DNA of 64,000 bases, taken from assembly GCF_016653315.1 (NCBI RefSeq), contig NZ_NHSH01000065.1:186001-250000 (forward strand), in the 5' to 3' direction. Below the pieces are notes generated by a model, which did no database searches, was not told where the DNA came from, and saw nothing but the letters and a program-made list of their open reading frames with translations. A program made the position numbers and the translations under genes. This document shows positions 1 to 10,531 of this stretch, piece by piece. The DNA comes from Halochromatium roseum (GTDB taxonomy: Bacteria; Pseudomonadota; Gammaproteobacteria; Chromatiales; Chromatiaceae). The stretch's first letter is position 1. Every line of letters begins with the position of its first letter.

Positions 1-1384
1 CGCGCCGATTCAGATCCTTGAGCGCGGCGACATTGTCGTTCCCGATATCGCCAAAGATCACGCGCTTGACCAGCCAGAGGGTGAAGGCGGCAGCGAGCAC
101 CAGCGTGGTCGCGGCGAGGAAGGCAAACCAGAAGTCGGCGCGGAAGGCGGCGAGGATGACCATAAACTCACCAACGAACCCAGAGGTCCCGGGCAGACCG
201 GCGTTGGCCATGGCAAAGAACACCACGAAGGCACCGAACCAGGGCATCCGATTGATGACGCCACCATAGGCCGAGATCTCGCGGCTGTGCATGCGGTCAT
301 AGAGCACGCCGACGCAGAGGAACAGCGCGCCCGAGATGAACCCATGCGAGATCATCTGCACCATTCCGCCTTCGATGCCCATCACGGCACCCGCTGTCTC
401 GGCGCGTTGGAAGATCGCGAAGACGATGAAAAAGCCCAGGGTCACGAAGCCCATGTGTGCGATCGACGAATAGGCGATCAGCTTCTTCATGTCTTGCTGC
501 ACCAGCGCCACCAGGCCGATGTAGATGACCGCGATCAGGGACATGGTGATGATCAGCCAATCTAGTGATGCGCTCGCATCGGGCGCGATCGGCAGGCTGA
601 AGCGCAGGAAGCCATAGCCGCCGATCTTCAGCATAATCGCCGCCAGGATGACCGAGCCGCCAGTGGGAGCCTCGACGTGCGCATCCGGCAGCCAGGTATG
701 CACCGGAAACATCGGCACCTTGACCGCAAAGGCGAGCAGGAAGGCGATGAAGATCAGGATCTGCGCGGTCAGCCCCAACGGCGCGGCATGGAAGCCGAGG
801 ATGTCGAAGCTGCCGGTCTGGAAGTACAGATAGATCAGCGCGACCAGCATGAACACCGAGCCGAAGAAGGTGTACAAGAAGAATTTGATGGTCGCGTAGA
901 CGCGGTTCGGCCCGCCCCAGACCCCGATGATGATGAACATCGGGATCAGCATCGCCTCCCAGAAGAAGTAGAACAGGATCGCGTCCAGGGCCGAGAAGAC
1001 CCCGACCATGATCCCTTCCATGATCAGGAAGGCCGCCATGTACTGCGACGGCTTATAGCTGATGACGTCCCAGCCGGCGATGATCACGAAGATGCTGATA
1101 AAGGTGGTCAGTAAGATCAGCGGCATCGAGATGCCATCGACGCCGAGATAATAGTCGACGCCTAGCGCCGGCAGCCAGGGCGAGCGCTCGACGAACTGCA
1201 TCGCCGCCGTCGAGGCATCGAATCCAAACCAGAGCGGCAGGCTCACGACAAAGGTCAGCAGCGCGACGCCCAGCGCGATCCGTTTGGTCAGCTCAGCGTT
1301 TTGCTCACCACTTGCAATGACCGCGATGCCACCGACGATCGGCAGCCAGATCACCAGCGAGAGCCAGGGGAATTCCAATAACAT
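1..1384 (-). CDS. nuoM: NADH-quinone oxidoreductase subunit M (partial, 3' end beyond left edge)
   Basis: This is one of the three antiporter-like proton-pumping subunits of complex I in the inner membrane. Reading in from position 1384, the protein starts MLLEFPWLSLVIWLP and stays open to position 1 (about 461 codons), so the C-terminus is missing. It is highly hydrophobic with many membrane helices. The FFWEAMLIPMF segment near residue 143 carries the Glu conserved in this family, and HTWLPDAHVEAPTG is the typical NuoM loop. It begins 19 bases after nuoL on the same strand, matching the usual L-M order, and nuoN is expected just outside the window. Identification is firm. Confidence 0.97.
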   Translation of the reverse strand, partial: MLLEFPWLSLVIWLPIVGGIAVIASGEQNAELTKRIALGVALLTFVVSLPLWFGFDASTAAMQFVERSPWLPALGVDYYLGVDGISMPLILLTTFISIFVIIAGWDVISYKPSQYMAAFLIMEGIMVGVFSALDAILFYFFWEAMLIPMFIIIGVWGGPNRVYATIKFFLYTFFGSVFMLVALIYLYFQTGSFDILGFHAAPLGLTAQILIFIAFLLAFAVKVPMFPVHTWLPDAHVEAPTGGSVILAAIMLKIGGYGFLRFSLPIAPDASASLDWLIITMSLIAVIYIGLVALVQQDMKKLIAYSSIAHMGFVTLGFFIVFAIFQRAETAGAVMGIEGGMVQMISHGFISGALFLCVGVLYDRMHSREISAYGGVINRMPWFGAFVVFFAMANAGLPGTSGFVGEFMVILAAFRADFWFAFLAATTLVLAAAFTLWLVKRVIFGDIGNDNVAALKDLNRR

Positions 1385-1403
1385 CAGCTGCCTCTCCCGT
1401 GTC

Positions 1404-3398
1404 TTAGAAGGTCACGAACAGGGTCAATAGGACCACGAGCCCGAGGATCATGGCAAAGGCATAGTGGTAGAGCATGCCACTCTGAAGGTGGCGGACGCGC
1501 GCTGCAATCCAGCCCACGGCCTTTGCCGAGCCATTGACCAGCGCACCATCGATGAATCGCTGATCGCTGCTCTTCCAAAGAAAGCGCCCGATCAGCTGAC
1601 CACCCCCCGCGAACACGCGCTGATTGAAGTCGTCAAAGCCATACTTGTCTTCCAGCAGGCGCGTGAAGCGACCGCCTTTCTGTTGCAACTCCAGGTCAAT
1701 ACCAGGATTACGCTGGTGCAGGTACAGCCAGTAATAGGCGGCCATGCCCAGCCCTCCCATGGAGAGCCAGAACGGCAGCGTCTGCATGCCATGACGAATG
1801 AATTCGCGCTGCCCATGCCAGTGCGCGGCGAGGTGATGCAGCGTGTCGTGCTCATGCAGAACCGTGACAGCATCGCCCAGCCAGTTCTCGACCAACAGCG
1901 GCTCGATCGCATACCAGCCGATGAAGACGGAGGGGATCGCCAGGGCAATCAATGGCCCCGTAACCACCCAAGGCGTCTCATGCAGATGCGAGCGGGTGTG
2001 ATGGTCCATCCGCGGCTCGCCGTGGAAGACCAGGAAATAGAGCCGGAAGGAATAGAGCGCGGTGACAAAGGCTCCCAGGATCAGCAGCAGGTTGGCCAGA
2101 CCAGCGCCGGCGATGTGCGAATGCCCCACAGCCTCAATGATGGCGTCCTTCGAGAAGAAGCCCGAAAAGCCCGGAAAGGCGATCAGCGCCAATGAGCCGG
2201 CCAATGCAGTGACCCAAGTAATCGGCATGTAGCGCTTCAGCCCGCCCATATTGCGAATATCCTGATCATGGTGCATCGCAATGATCACCGAGCCTGCGGC
2301 CAGGAACAGCAGCGCCTTGAAGAAGGCATGGGTCATCAGGTGGAAGATGCCCGCCGCGTAGGCCGAGGCGCCGAGCGCGGCGATCATGTAGCCGAGCTGC
2401 GATAGGGTCGAGTAGGCGATCACGCGCTTGATGTCGTTCTGCACCAGGCCAATCAGTCCCATCAGGAAGGCCGTCAAGGCGCCGATCACGAGCACGAACG
2501 ACAGCGCCGTCGTCGACAGCTCGAATAGCGGCGACATTCGGGTGACCATGAAGACGCCGGCGGTGACCATGGTTGCGGCATGGATCAGCGCCGAGATCGG
2601 CGTCGGGCCTTCCATGGAATCCGGCAGCCACACATGCAGCGGCATCTGCGCCGACTTACCCATCGCACCAATGAACAGCAGGATGCAGATCAAGGTCATC
2701 AGCGAGACGCCACCAAAGACCGCGACCTGGGTCTCGGCATGCGCCGGCGCCTGCGCAAACACCTCGGCGTAATCCAGCGAGTTGAAGTACATCACCACTG
2801 CGGCAATGCCAAGGATGAAGCCGAAATCACCAACCCGGTTGACCAGAAACGCCTTCAGGTTGGCCGAGATCGCCGACTCGCGCGTGGTGTAGAAACCAAT
2901 CAGCAGATAGGACACCAGACCCACCGCTTCCCAGCCGAAGAACAACTGCATGAAGTTGTTGGCCATCACCAACATCAGCATCGAGAAGGTGAACAGCGAG
3001 ATATAGCTGAAGAAACGCTGATAGCTGTTCTTGCCAACGAGCGAGTTTTCAGGCCAGTTGTGGGCATCGTCGGCCATGTAGCCGATGGTATAGATGTGCA
3101 CCATCAACGAGACGAAGGTCACCACCGCCATCATCAGCGCGGTGAGACGGTCGACCAAGAAGCCGATCTCGAAATGGATGCCATCGGCGACCATCCAGGT
3201 ATAGACGGAGCCATTGAAGGCCGGCTCATCGTGCCAGATGAAGCGAGACAGCACCCAGAGTGAGAGCAGGGTCGAGAGGCCGACGCCAGCAATCGCGACC
3301 GAGTGAGCGCCGGCACGGCCGATCTTGCCGCCGAAGAAGCCGGCGATGATCGCGCCGAATAAGGGCGCCAGCACGATGATCAGATAGACGGTCTCCAT
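1404..3398 (-). CDS. nuoL: NADH-quinone oxidoreductase subunit L
   Basis: This is the distal antiporter-like subunit of complex I, with the long lateral helix that spans the membrane arm. The protein has 664 residues and is strongly hydrophobic. FFGWEAVGLVSYLLIG carries the conserved Glu and HVWLPDSMEGPTPISALIHAATMV is the family signature. I place the start at METVYLIIVLAPL because a GGAG Shine-Dalgarno lies 9 bases upstream. An open frame extends 44 codons further upstream but has no family similarity and overlaps nuoK. It is co-transcribed with nuoK upstream and nuoM downstream. Confidence 0.97.
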   Translation of the reverse strand: METVYLIIVLAPLFGAIIAGFFGGKIGRAGAHSVAIAGVGLSTLLSLWVLSRFIWHDEPAFNGSVYTWMVADGIHFEIGFLVDRLTALMMAVVTFVSLMVHIYTIGYMADDAHNWPENSLVGKNSYQRFFSYISLFTFSMLMLVMANNFMQLFFGWEAVGLVSYLLIGFYTTRESAISANLKAFLVNRVGDFGFILGIAAVVMYFNSLDYAEVFAQAPAHAETQVAVFGGVSLMTLICILLFIGAMGKSAQMPLHVWLPDSMEGPTPISALIHAATMVTAGVFMVTRMSPLFELSTTALSFVLVIGALTAFLMGLIGLVQNDIKRVIAYSTLSQLGYMIAALGASAYAAGIFHLMTHAFFKALLFLAAGSVIIAMHHDQDIRNMGGLKRYMPITWVTALAGSLALIAFPGFSGFFSKDAIIEAVGHSHIAGAGLANLLLILGAFVTALYSFRLYFLVFHGEPRMDHHTRSHLHETPWVVTGPLIALAIPSVFIGWYAIEPLLVENWLGDAVTVLHEHDTLHHLAAHWHGQREFIRHGMQTLPFWLSMGGLGMAAYYWLYLHQRNPGIDLELQQKGGRFTRLLEDKYGFDDFNQRVFAGGGQLIGRFLWKSSDQRFIDGALVNGSAKAVGWIAARVRHLQSGMLYHYAFAMILGLVVLLTLFVTF

Positions 3399-3429
3399 TG
3401 AAGGATTCTCCGAGCGGTGTCCGGTGGGC

Positions 3430-3735
3430 TCAGCCTTTGAGCATGTCCAGATCGTCGACGTTAATGGTGCGCCGGTTGCGGAACAGGACCACCAGGATGG
3501 CGAGTCCAATCGCCGCCTCGGCGGCCGCAACCGTCAAGATGAAGAAGACGAAGATCTGCCCATCCAGATTGCCAAGGAAATGCGAGAAGGCAATGAAGTT
3601 CATGTTCACTGCGAGCAACATCAGCTCGATGCACATGAGCAGGATGATCACGTTCTTCCGATTCAGGAAAACCCCAGCGACCGAGATCGAGAATAGCAAG
3701 GCGCCGAGCAGCAGATAGTCAGATAGGGCGATCAT
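3430..3735 (-). CDS. nuoK: NADH-quinone oxidoreductase subunit K
   Basis: A 101-residue, three-helix membrane subunit of complex I, of the usual family length. Two buried Glu residues important for proton pumping are visible, in [13 protein letters not shown] and in [11 protein letters not shown]. The start overlaps the stop of nuoJ by four bases (ATGA), which indicates translational coupling. Confidence 0.97.
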   Translation of the reverse strand: MIALSDYLLLGALLFSISVAGVFLNRKNVIILLMCIELMLLAVNMNFIAFSHFLGNLDGQIFVFFILTVAAAEAAIGLAILVVLFRNRRTINVDDLDMLKG

Positions 3736-4382
3736 TCGGAGTCCTCCTTCAACGCCGGGGCCGGCGCACTGACGCCCGGACGAGGTACGGCCGGCATCGA
3801 TACCAGTCGAATGCGATCTGGACCCTTCTTCACCCGGACCTGCTTGGAAGCATCCTGATACTTGGTCTCAAGCCGACGACGCAGCGTCAGGCGAATCGCA
3901 GCGACGATGGCGACGAGCAGGATCACCGCGGCAATTTCGAACGGATAGAGATAGGTGGTGTAGAGCTCAAGCCCCAGCTCGACCGTATTGCTATAGCTGG
4001 CCGGCTGCGCCTCGGGCTTTGCGAACAGCTCGAGCCCGAAGTGAGATGGCCCCAGCACGAGGAACAGGTTCAGCACCATCACCGCCGCAATCATCAGGCC
4101 GACCGGCAGATAGCGAATGAACTGACCGTGCAGCGCGGCGATGTCGATATCCAACATCATCACCACGAACAGGAACAACACCATGACCGCGCCGACATAG
4201 ACCAACACCAGCACAATGCCGAGGAACTCGGCCTCCAGCAGCAGCCAGAGCGCCGCGCTCGAGACGAAGGCAAGCACCAGAAACAGCACCGCGTGCACTG
4301 GATTGCGGCGTGTCACCACCATCCCTGCAGCGAATACGGTTATGGCCGCGAACACATAGAAGAGAAATTTTTCGAAGCCCAT
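3732..4382 (-). CDS. nuoJ: NADH-quinone oxidoreductase subunit J
   Basis: A 216-residue complex I membrane subunit with about five hydrophobic helices in the first 170 residues. The helix containing [19 protein letters not shown] is the conserved TM3 with its pi-bulge region. The C-terminal 45 residues form a charged cytoplasmic tail ending with a Pro/Ala-rich stretch. It follows nuoI after a long spacer of 219 bases, unusual for this otherwise compact operon, and overlaps nuoK by four bases. Confidence 0.96.
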   Translation of the reverse strand: MGFEKFLFYVFAAITVFAAGMVVTRRNPVHAVLFLVLAFVSSAALWLLLEAEFLGIVLVLVYVGAVMVLFLFVVMMLDIDIAALHGQFIRYLPVGLMIAAVMVLNLFLVLGPSHFGLELFAKPEAQPASYSNTVELGLELYTTYLYPFEIAAVILLVAIVAAIRLTLRRRLETKYQDASKQVRVKKGPDRIRLVSMPAVPRPGVSAPAPALKEDSE

Positions 4383-4526
4383 GGGATTTCCAGCTGGCTT
4401 GGCTGCGTCGGAGAACGGCTCTCAAGAGCAGCTCTCAGCGATGCAGTCAGGCGTTGACATTCGACGTACGACGGCCGTGGCACTCAGTGCAGTCGGTCCG
4501 ATGGGCGACAGCAGCGCCCTACTCTA

Positions 4527-4608
4527 TCTTGCTCTTGCTCTTGCTCTGAGCCGGTCTTAAAGATGTGGATCTTACCGGCCCAGGTCTTACCGGCCCAGCA
4601 CTTAACGG
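4527..4608. repeat. Tandem repeats after nuoI with in-frame stop codons every 15 nt
   Basis: Two repeats lie in the nuoI-nuoJ spacer. At 4527-4544 a hexamer (tcttgc on the plus strand) occurs three times. At 4570-4599 a 15-bp unit occurs twice almost perfectly, with degenerate copies on both sides. On the coding (minus) strand, TAA triplets lie at 4602-4604 (the nuoI stop), 4587-4589, 4572-4574 and 4557-4559, all in the nuoI frame and exactly 15 nt apart. Confidence 0.9.
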
Positions 4609-5093
4609 TAACGCGCGTCGGCCGTGCGCGCCGCCGCGATCTGCGGCTCATACTTATCGCCGATCGCGAGCAGTTTATCCTTGGTCATGATGTTCTCACC
4701 GCGATTCTCGAAGTGATACTCGTAGACATCCGTCTCGACAATCGAGTCGACCGGGCATGATTCTTCACAGAAGCCACAGTAGATGCATTTGAAGAGATCG
4801 ATATCGTAGCGCGTCGTGCGACGCGAGCCATCCGCCCGCGGTTCGGCCTCGATCGTAATCGCGAGCGCTGGGCAGGTCGCCTCGCACAGCTTACAGGCGA
4901 TGCAGCGCTCTTCGCCGTTTGGATAGCGACGCAGCGCGTGCAGACCGCGAAATCGGGGTGAGATCGGCGCCTTCTCCTCCGGATACTGAACGGTAAATTT
5001 ACGCCTGAACAGGTAGGTCCCGGTCAGGCTCATTCCGCGGAACAGCTCGATGAGCAAGAGGCTGCTGAGATAAGTGCGAGCGGCTTGAAGCAT
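4602..5093 (-). CDS. nuoI: NADH-quinone oxidoreductase subunit I
   Basis: The 163-residue peripheral-arm subunit that holds iron-sulfur clusters N6a and N6b. Both 4Fe-4S ferredoxin motifs are present: [13 protein letters not shown] and [13 protein letters not shown]. The N-terminus ([16 protein letters not shown]) is the amphipathic segment that anchors it to the membrane arm. It lies 76 bases after nuoH. Its stop codon is the first of a series of in-frame TAA codons within a 15-bp tandem repeat. Confidence 0.97.
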   Translation of the reverse strand: MLQAARTYLSSLLLIELFRGMSLTGTYLFRRKFTVQYPEEKAPISPRFRGLHALRRYPNGEERCIACKLCEATCPALAITIEAEPRADGSRRTTRYDIDLFKCIYCGFCEESCPVDSIVETDVYEYHFENRGENIMTKDKLLAIGDKYEPQIAAARTADARYR

Positions 5094-5169
5094 GGTTCAC
5101 TCTATGGTTCGCTCAATCAGGTGTCGACTGGGGCAAAGGGCGCCTTGGCGAATCACTGCCGGCTCCAAC

Positions 5170-6219
5170 CTAGGCAGCGGATGCCGCTGACCACCAGGGT
5201 GGCAGCTGGGCAAGCACGGCCACGGCGACCACAAGAATCCAGACGATTGTGATCGGAATGAACACCTTCCAGCCCAGACGCATGATCTGATCATAGCGGT
5301 AGCGCGGAAAGGTCGCGCGCAGCCAGAGGAAGACGAACATGAAGAAGAAGGTCTTGAGCAGCAGCCAGATCATCCCTGGCACCCAGGCTGTAGCCTCGTC
5401 GAGCATCGGGATGCCCTGGAAGGGCGAGAGCCAACCGCCGAAGAACAAGAGCGTCGCCAGCATCGCGATCAGCACCATGTTCGCGTATTCAGCGAGGAAG
5501 AAGATCGCGAACGCCATGCCGGAATATTCGACGTGAAAACCGGCGACGATCTCAGACTCACCCTCGGCGACATCGAAGGGCGCACGGTTGGTCTCGGCAA
5601 CGCCAGAGATGAAATAGACCCCGAACAGCGGTAGCAACGGCAGCCAGAACCAGGTCAGCAGATTGCCGGACTGCGCCTCGACGATGGCGCTCAGATTCAG
5701 GCTACCAGCGGCAACCAAGACGCCAACCAGCGCGAAGCCCATCGCGATCTCGTAGGCGACGATCTGCGCCGCCGCGCGCATCGCACCCAGCAGCGCATAC
5801 TTCGAGTTCGAGGCCCATCCGGCGATGATGATGCCGTAGACCCCGAGCGAGGTCAGCGCTAGCACATAGAGCAGGCCCGCATTGATGTCGGCCAGCACCA
5901 GGCCAGCATCGAAGGGAATCACTGCCCAGGCCGCCAACGCCGGCACGATCGCAATCAGCGGCGCCAGCAAGAACAGACCCTTGCTGGCCTTGGTCGGGAT
6001 GATGATCTCCTTGACCATGAGCTTGAGCGCATCGGCGATGGGCTGCAGCAGACCGCGCCAACCGACCCGATTCGGACCGATGCGAACCTGCATATAGCCA
6101 ATCACCTTGCGCTCGGCATAGGTGTACCAGGCCACCACCGCCAATAAAGGCGCGATGATCGCGACAATGGCGATCAGGCTTTGGAGGGGGAGCGGCAGCC
6201 ACTGCCACAAATCCATCAT
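5170..6219 (-). CDS. nuoH: NADH-quinone oxidoreductase subunit H
   Basis: The 349-residue membrane subunit at the junction of the two arms, forming much of the quinone channel. Family signatures include [20 protein letters not shown] and the acidic segment around [21 protein letters not shown] use the first of two adjacent Met codons (MMDLWQWLP), seven bases after an AGGAG that overlaps the nuoG stop. The frame is open further upstream, but that part overlaps nuoG. Confidence 0.96.
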   Translation of the reverse strand: MMDLWQWLPLPLQSLIAIVAIIAPLLAVVAWYTYAERKVIGYMQVRIGPNRVGWRGLLQPIADALKLMVKEIIIPTKASKGLFLLAPLIAIVPALAAWAVIPFDAGLVLADINAGLLYVLALTSLGVYGIIIAGWASNSKYALLGAMRAAAQIVAYEIAMGFALVGVLVAAGSLNLSAIVEAQSGNLLTWFWLPLLPLFGVYFISGVAETNRAPFDVAEGESEIVAGFHVEYSGMAFAIFFLAEYANMVLIAMLATLLFFGGWLSPFQGIPMLDEATAWVPGMIWLLLKTFFFMFVFLWLRATFPRYRYDQIMRLGWKVFIPITIVWILVVAVAVLAQLPPWWSAASAA

Positions 6220-6229
6220 CTGCGTGCTC

Positions 6230-8623
6230 CTAATCGCCGGCCTTGCTGATTTGCACTGGGCCCATGATTGGACCCAACTCACCACTACCCTCAACCCCAG
6301 CCGGGATGCGAGCGCATCCAACCGCGATGCGATCGTCGATCACGACCGGGGCGTTGACCTCGATGCACTCGCCGTTGGTCGCAACCTGGACTACCCGCGC
6401 CAGCTGCCCATCGGCAAGACCGAGCGCGGCCGCATCCTCGGGATGCAGCGACACCGCAAGCTGCTCGGCAAGCGGCGTGCGCTGCAAGGCGGAAGCGCGC
6501 CGAACGAGCGGATCGGTTGCATAGATCGGCACATTGCCGAGCCGAAACAGCTCCGCCCCCTGGGGCGTTGCTGATGACAGGTCGGTCGCGGGCATCGACC
6601 CCCGCAGTTGGTTATCCGGCGTCAGATCACGACATTGGCTGGCGAGCTCATCATGGACCTCGCGGGCGCTATTCTGAGCGAAGCCCGGCAGCTCCATCAT
6701 GGTGCCGAGGACGCGCAAGACCTTCCAGCCTGGGCGAGAATCGCCGGGTGGCGGAACGGCACCCTGGAACCGCTGCCAGCGAGCCTCGGTATTGACGAAG
6801 GTTCCTGCGGTTTCGGCAAAGGCCGAGATCGGCAGCAGCACATCGGCCACCGCATCGAGCGCTGGGCTCCTGAAGGCGGTACAGGCAACAACCTGCTTTG
6901 CCGCACGCAGCGCGGACATTGCCAATATCGGGTCAGCGAGGTCTCTGTCCGGCTCCAGCCCCCAGAGCAAATAGCCCTGCCGAGGATCGGTGAGCATGGC
7001 GCGGGCATCCAACCCCGGCCGTGCCGGCGCAGCGCCGCCGGGCAGCCTGTGCGGGAGAGAGCCGGCGCACCAGCTGCCGACACTGTTCGCGGCCGGCGCC
7101 AAGCAGCCGAGCTGACATCCTGCTGCAGCGGCCACCTCGGCCGCTAGGGCGCGAACCAGCCCATAGACCGGGGCGTTCTCGGCCAGGGCACCCAGCAGCA
7201 CCAGCCCCTTGCCGGCCTGACCGGCACGGGTCAGCGCATCAGCGATCCGCTGATGGCGCTCATCAGGCTCGGCGATTGGCCCAGCCACAGGAGGCCTGCC
7301 AAGCAGTTTGAGGAGCGCGCGCAGATCACGGTCAAGCGCTTGAGGCGCCGATCTCAGTTGGATACTGCGATGATTGAGATCGACTTCGTAAGGATTCAGC
7401 AGCGCAATCGTCGCTCCTGACAACGCTGCCTTGCGGAGACGATGCGCCAGTAGCGGCTGCTCTTGCCGAATATCGCTACCAATGAGCAGTGCCGCCTGCT
7501 GCTGCTCGAGCTCAGCGATCGGCACACCAAGCCAGGGCAACCGTGGATCAGCCGCCGCGGCGCTGAAGTCGAGCTGCCGCAGGCGGGTATCGATATGATC
7601 GCTACCGAGCGCCCGCACCAGCCGCTGCAGCAGGAACTGTTCTTCCAGGGTCGCGCTCGGCGAGACCAGAACGCCCAGCTGGTCGGGACCTGGGGCCTTC
7701 AACAGGTCAACCGCGGCATGCAGTGCCTCTTGCCAGTCGACCTCCTGCCATTCGCCATCGCGCTTGAGCATCGGTGCCTTCAACCGCTCGGGGCTGTTCA
7801 GACCCTCATAGCTGAAACGGTCACGATCCGAGATCCAGCACTCATTGACGGCCTCATTGTCGCGCGGATGAACGCGCATGACTTGCCCGCCGCGGATGTG
7901 CAGCTGAAGGTTCGAGCCAACGCCGTCGTGCGGCGCGATGCCCTCGTCCGAGGTCAGCTCCCAGGCGCGGGCGGTGAAGCGATAAGGCTTCGAGGTCAGC
8001 GCACCGACCGGACAGAGATCGATGATGTTGCCTGAGAGTTCATGCGCCATCGACTGCCCGACGAAGGTGCCGATGCGCATGTCCTCACCACGGCCGGTCG
8101 CGCCCAGCTCGCGCAGGCCGGCGACCTCAGCGCCGAAGCGCACGCAGCGGGTGCAATGGATGCAACGGGTCATCTCAGTCGCAATCAGCGGCCCGAGATC
8201 CTCGTCCTTGACCACGCGCTTGCGCTCGCTAAAGCGCGAGACATCCTCGCCATAGCCCATGGAGACATCTTGCAGCTCGCACTCGCCGCCCTGATCGCAG
8301 ATCGGGCAATCCAGCGGGTGGTTGATGAGCAGGAATTCCATGGTACCGCGCTGGGCATCGAGCGCCTTCTTCGAGCGCGTGAGCACCTTCATGCCCTCGC
8401 CGACCGGGGTCGCGCAGGCCGGTATCGGCTTCGGGAAGGGCCGCCCACCCTGCTCCGCCTCCACCAGGCACATGCGGCAGTTGGCCGCGATCGAGAGCTT
8501 CTCGTGATAGCAGAACCGCGGGATCACGATGCCCTCGCGATCGGCTACCGCGATGATCATCTCACCGGGCGCCGCCGTACAGACACGGCCGTCGATCTCG
8601 AGGGTAATCTTGTCGTCCGACAT
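6230..8623 (-). CDS. nuoG: NADH-quinone oxidoreductase subunit G
   Basis: The 797-residue largest subunit of complex I. The N-terminal 2Fe-2S ferredoxin-like domain (CYHEK...CRMCLVE), the [13 protein letters not shown] cluster motif and the [10 protein letters not shown] cluster region occupy roughly the first 220 residues. The remainder is a degenerate molybdopterin-oxidoreductase-like domain with no sign of cofactor binding, as is normal for NuoG. It starts [13 protein letters not shown], 77 bases after nuoF. Confidence 0.97.
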   Translation of the reverse strand: MSDDKITLEIDGRVCTAAPGEMIIAVADREGIVIPRFCYHEKLSIAANCRMCLVEAEQGGRPFPKPIPACATPVGEGMKVLTRSKKALDAQRGTMEFLLINHPLDCPICDQGGECELQDVSMGYGEDVSRFSERKRVVKDEDLGPLIATEMTRCIHCTRCVRFGAEVAGLRELGATGRGEDMRIGTFVGQSMAHELSGNIIDLCPVGALTSKPYRFTARAWELTSDEGIAPHDGVGSNLQLHIRGGQVMRVHPRDNEAVNECWISDRDRFSYEGLNSPERLKAPMLKRDGEWQEVDWQEALHAAVDLLKAPGPDQLGVLVSPSATLEEQFLLQRLVRALGSDHIDTRLRQLDFSAAAADPRLPWLGVPIAELEQQQAALLIGSDIRQEQPLLAHRLRKAALSGATIALLNPYEVDLNHRSIQLRSAPQALDRDLRALLKLLGRPPVAGPIAEPDERHQRIADALTRAGQAGKGLVLLGALAENAPVYGLVRALAAEVAAAAGCQLGCLAPAANSVGSWCAGSLPHRLPGGAAPARPGLDARAMLTDPRQGYLLWGLEPDRDLADPILAMSALRAAKQVVACTAFRSPALDAVADVLLPISAFAETAGTFVNTEARWQRFQGAVPPPGDSRPGWKVLRVLGTMMELPGFAQNSAREVHDELASQCRDLTPDNQLRGSMPATDLSSATPQGAELFRLGNVPIYATDPLVRRASALQRTPLAEQLAVSLHPEDAAALGLADGQLARVVQVATNGECIEVNAPVVIDDRIAVGCARIPAGVEGSGELGPIMGPVQISKAGD

Positions 8624-8700
8624 CGATGTAGATCTACCTGCTGAGGTTGCGCCGCAGCGTCATAGGGATTGCGCGAGAACGTCGAGCCGAGGCACGACGC

Positions 8701-9990
8701 TCAGGCCGCCTCGACCAGCGAACGGCCGTGCTCGATCAGATGCTCGAACTCGGACCGGTAATGCTTGAGGAAGCTCTGCACCGGCATCGCCGCCGCATCG
8801 CCGAGCGCGCAGATGGTGCGCCCACCAATCCGTCCGGCCACATTATCGAGCAGATCCAGATCCTGCGGCCGCCCGTTGCCGGCGAGAATACGATCGAGCA
8901 CCCGCGCCAGCCAACCCGTCCCTTCGCGGCAGGGCGTGCACTGGCCACAGGACTCATGCGCGTAGAAGTGAGCCAGATTCGCCAGCACCTTCACCATGCA
9001 GGTGCCCTCGGCGATGATGATCACCGCACCAGAGCCGAGCATCGAACCGGCCTTGGCGATGGAGTCATAGTCCATATCAGTGCGCATCATCACATCGCCC
9101 GGAACCACGGGAACCGATGAGCCACCGGGAATCACCGCCTTCAGCGCCCGACCACCGCTCACCCCACCGGCCATCTCGAGCACGTCCTTAAACGGGGTGC
9201 CGAGCGGGATCTCGAGGTTGCACGGGCGCTCGACCTGACCGGTCACCGAAAACAGCTTAGGTCCGCCATTGTTGGGCTTGCCCTGCTCCAAAAACCATTT
9301 GCCGCTCTTCTCCAGGATCACGGGCACCGAGGCCAGGGTCTCGGTATTGTTGATCGTGGTCGGCATGCCATAGAGCCCAGCCTGGGCCGGGAACGGTGGC
9401 TTGAAGCGCGGCTGACCCTTCTTACCTTCGAGCGATTCGAGCAGCGCCGTCTCCTCACCACAGATGTAGGCGCCGGCGCCGAGATGCGTGTAGAGATCGA
9501 AATCGATGCCCGAGCCGAATAGGTTCTTGCCGATCAGCCCGGCTGCGTAAGCCTCTTCGAGCGCACCATCGAAGCGTGCCGTCGGCTCGTAGAACTCGCC
9601 GCGAATGTAGTTGTAACCAACTGTTGCGCCGATGCAATAACCGGCGATCGCCATCCCCTCAATCAACTGATGGGGGTTGTAGCGCATGATGTCGCGGTCC
9701 TTGCAGGTCCCCGGCTCGCCCTCATCGGAGTTGCAGACGATGTACTTCTGACCCGGCTTGGTGCGCGGCATGAAGCTCCACTTCAGCCCGGTTGGAAAAC
9801 CGGCGCCACCACGACCACGTAGGGCCGAGGTCTTGAGTTCATCGATGAGCTGGTCTGGATCCGGCTTCTCGCGCAGGATGCGCTCCCATTGCACATAGCC
9901 GCCGACGCTGCGATAGCTCTCGAGGGTATGGCGCACCTTTGCGTCAAGATGCAGGGTGCGGAAGCAAACGGTATTCTGGTTCTCTGCCAT
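8701..9990 (-). CDS. nuoF: NADH-quinone oxidoreductase subunit F
   Basis: The NADH- and FMN-binding subunit that carries cluster N3, where electrons enter or leave complex [16 protein letters not shown] is the FMN/NADH-binding glycine-rich loop and [15 protein letters not shown] contains three of the 4Fe-4S ligands. I chose ATG at 9990 ([10 protein letters not shown]), giving 429 residues. A GTG three codons upstream (9999) is an alternative, and neither has a strong ribosome binding site. It follows nuoE closely. Confidence 0.96.
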   Translation of the reverse strand: MAENQNTVCFRTLHLDAKVRHTLESYRSVGGYVQWERILREKPDPDQLIDELKTSALRGRGGAGFPTGLKWSFMPRTKPGQKYIVCNSDEGEPGTCKDRDIMRYNPHQLIEGMAIAGYCIGATVGYNYIRGEFYEPTARFDGALEEAYAAGLIGKNLFGSGIDFDLYTHLGAGAYICGEETALLESLEGKKGQPRFKPPFPAQAGLYGMPTTINNTETLASVPVILEKSGKWFLEQGKPNNGGPKLFSVTGQVERPCNLEIPLGTPFKDVLEMAGGVSGGRALKAVIPGGSSVPVVPGDVMMRTDMDYDSIAKAGSMLGSGAVIIIAEGTCMVKVLANLAHFYAHESCGQCTPCREGTGWLARVLDRILAGNGRPQDLDLLDNVAGRIGGRTICALGDAAAMPVQSFLKHYRSEFEHLIEHGRSLVEAA

Positions 9991-10003
9991 AGGTCGCACG
10001 CGC

Positions 10004-10531
10004 TCAGTCGAGGTCGTCGATGATCTTGTCGATGGCCTCCGGGGTGACGCACTCGTGGTAGGCCTTGTCGACCATCACCGCAGGTGCGTGCCGGCAGGCA
10101 CCGAGGCATTCGAACTCCTTGAACGTGAGTTTGCCGTCAGCGGTGGTGCCGCCGGGCGCTACGTTGTATTTTTTCTCGATGTGGTGCATCAGCTCCTCGG
10201 CACCACCGAGCATGCAGGAGACGCTGTTGCAGACGCAGACCTTGTGCCGACCGACCGGCTCGAGATCGTACATCGCATAGAAGGTCGCGACCTCATAGAC
10301 CGCCGTCTCGGGCATGTCCAGATAGGCAGCCACCTGATCCATCAACTCGCGGCTCAGCCAGCCGCCGTTATGGTCCTGCACCAGCGTCAGCGCCGGCATG
10401 ACCGCCGATTGTTTCCATTCCGGCGGATACTTGGCGACATGCTTGTCGATCTCGGCGCGCAGCTCGGGCGTGAGCAGCGTCTCCTTGTCGACATCATGGA
10501 TGACCGCCAGCGGTGTATTGCGAAAACTCAT
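10004..10531 (-). CDS. nuoE: NADH-quinone oxidoreductase subunit E
   Basis: A 175-residue thioredoxin-fold subunit holding the 2Fe-2S cluster N1a. The ligand Cys residues are seen in [13 protein letters not shown] and [11 protein letters not shown]. Its start overlaps the nuoD stop by one base (TGATG), consistent with translational coupling in the nuo operon. Confidence 0.97.
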   Translation of the reverse strand: MSFRNTPLAVIHDVDKETLLTPELRAEIDKHVAKYPPEWKQSAVMPALTLVQDHNGGWLSRELMDQVAAYLDMPETAVYEVATFYAMYDLEPVGRHKVCVCNSVSCMLGGAEELMHHIEKKYNVAPGGTTADGKLTFKEFECLGACRHAPAVMVDKAYHECVTPEAIDKIIDDLD

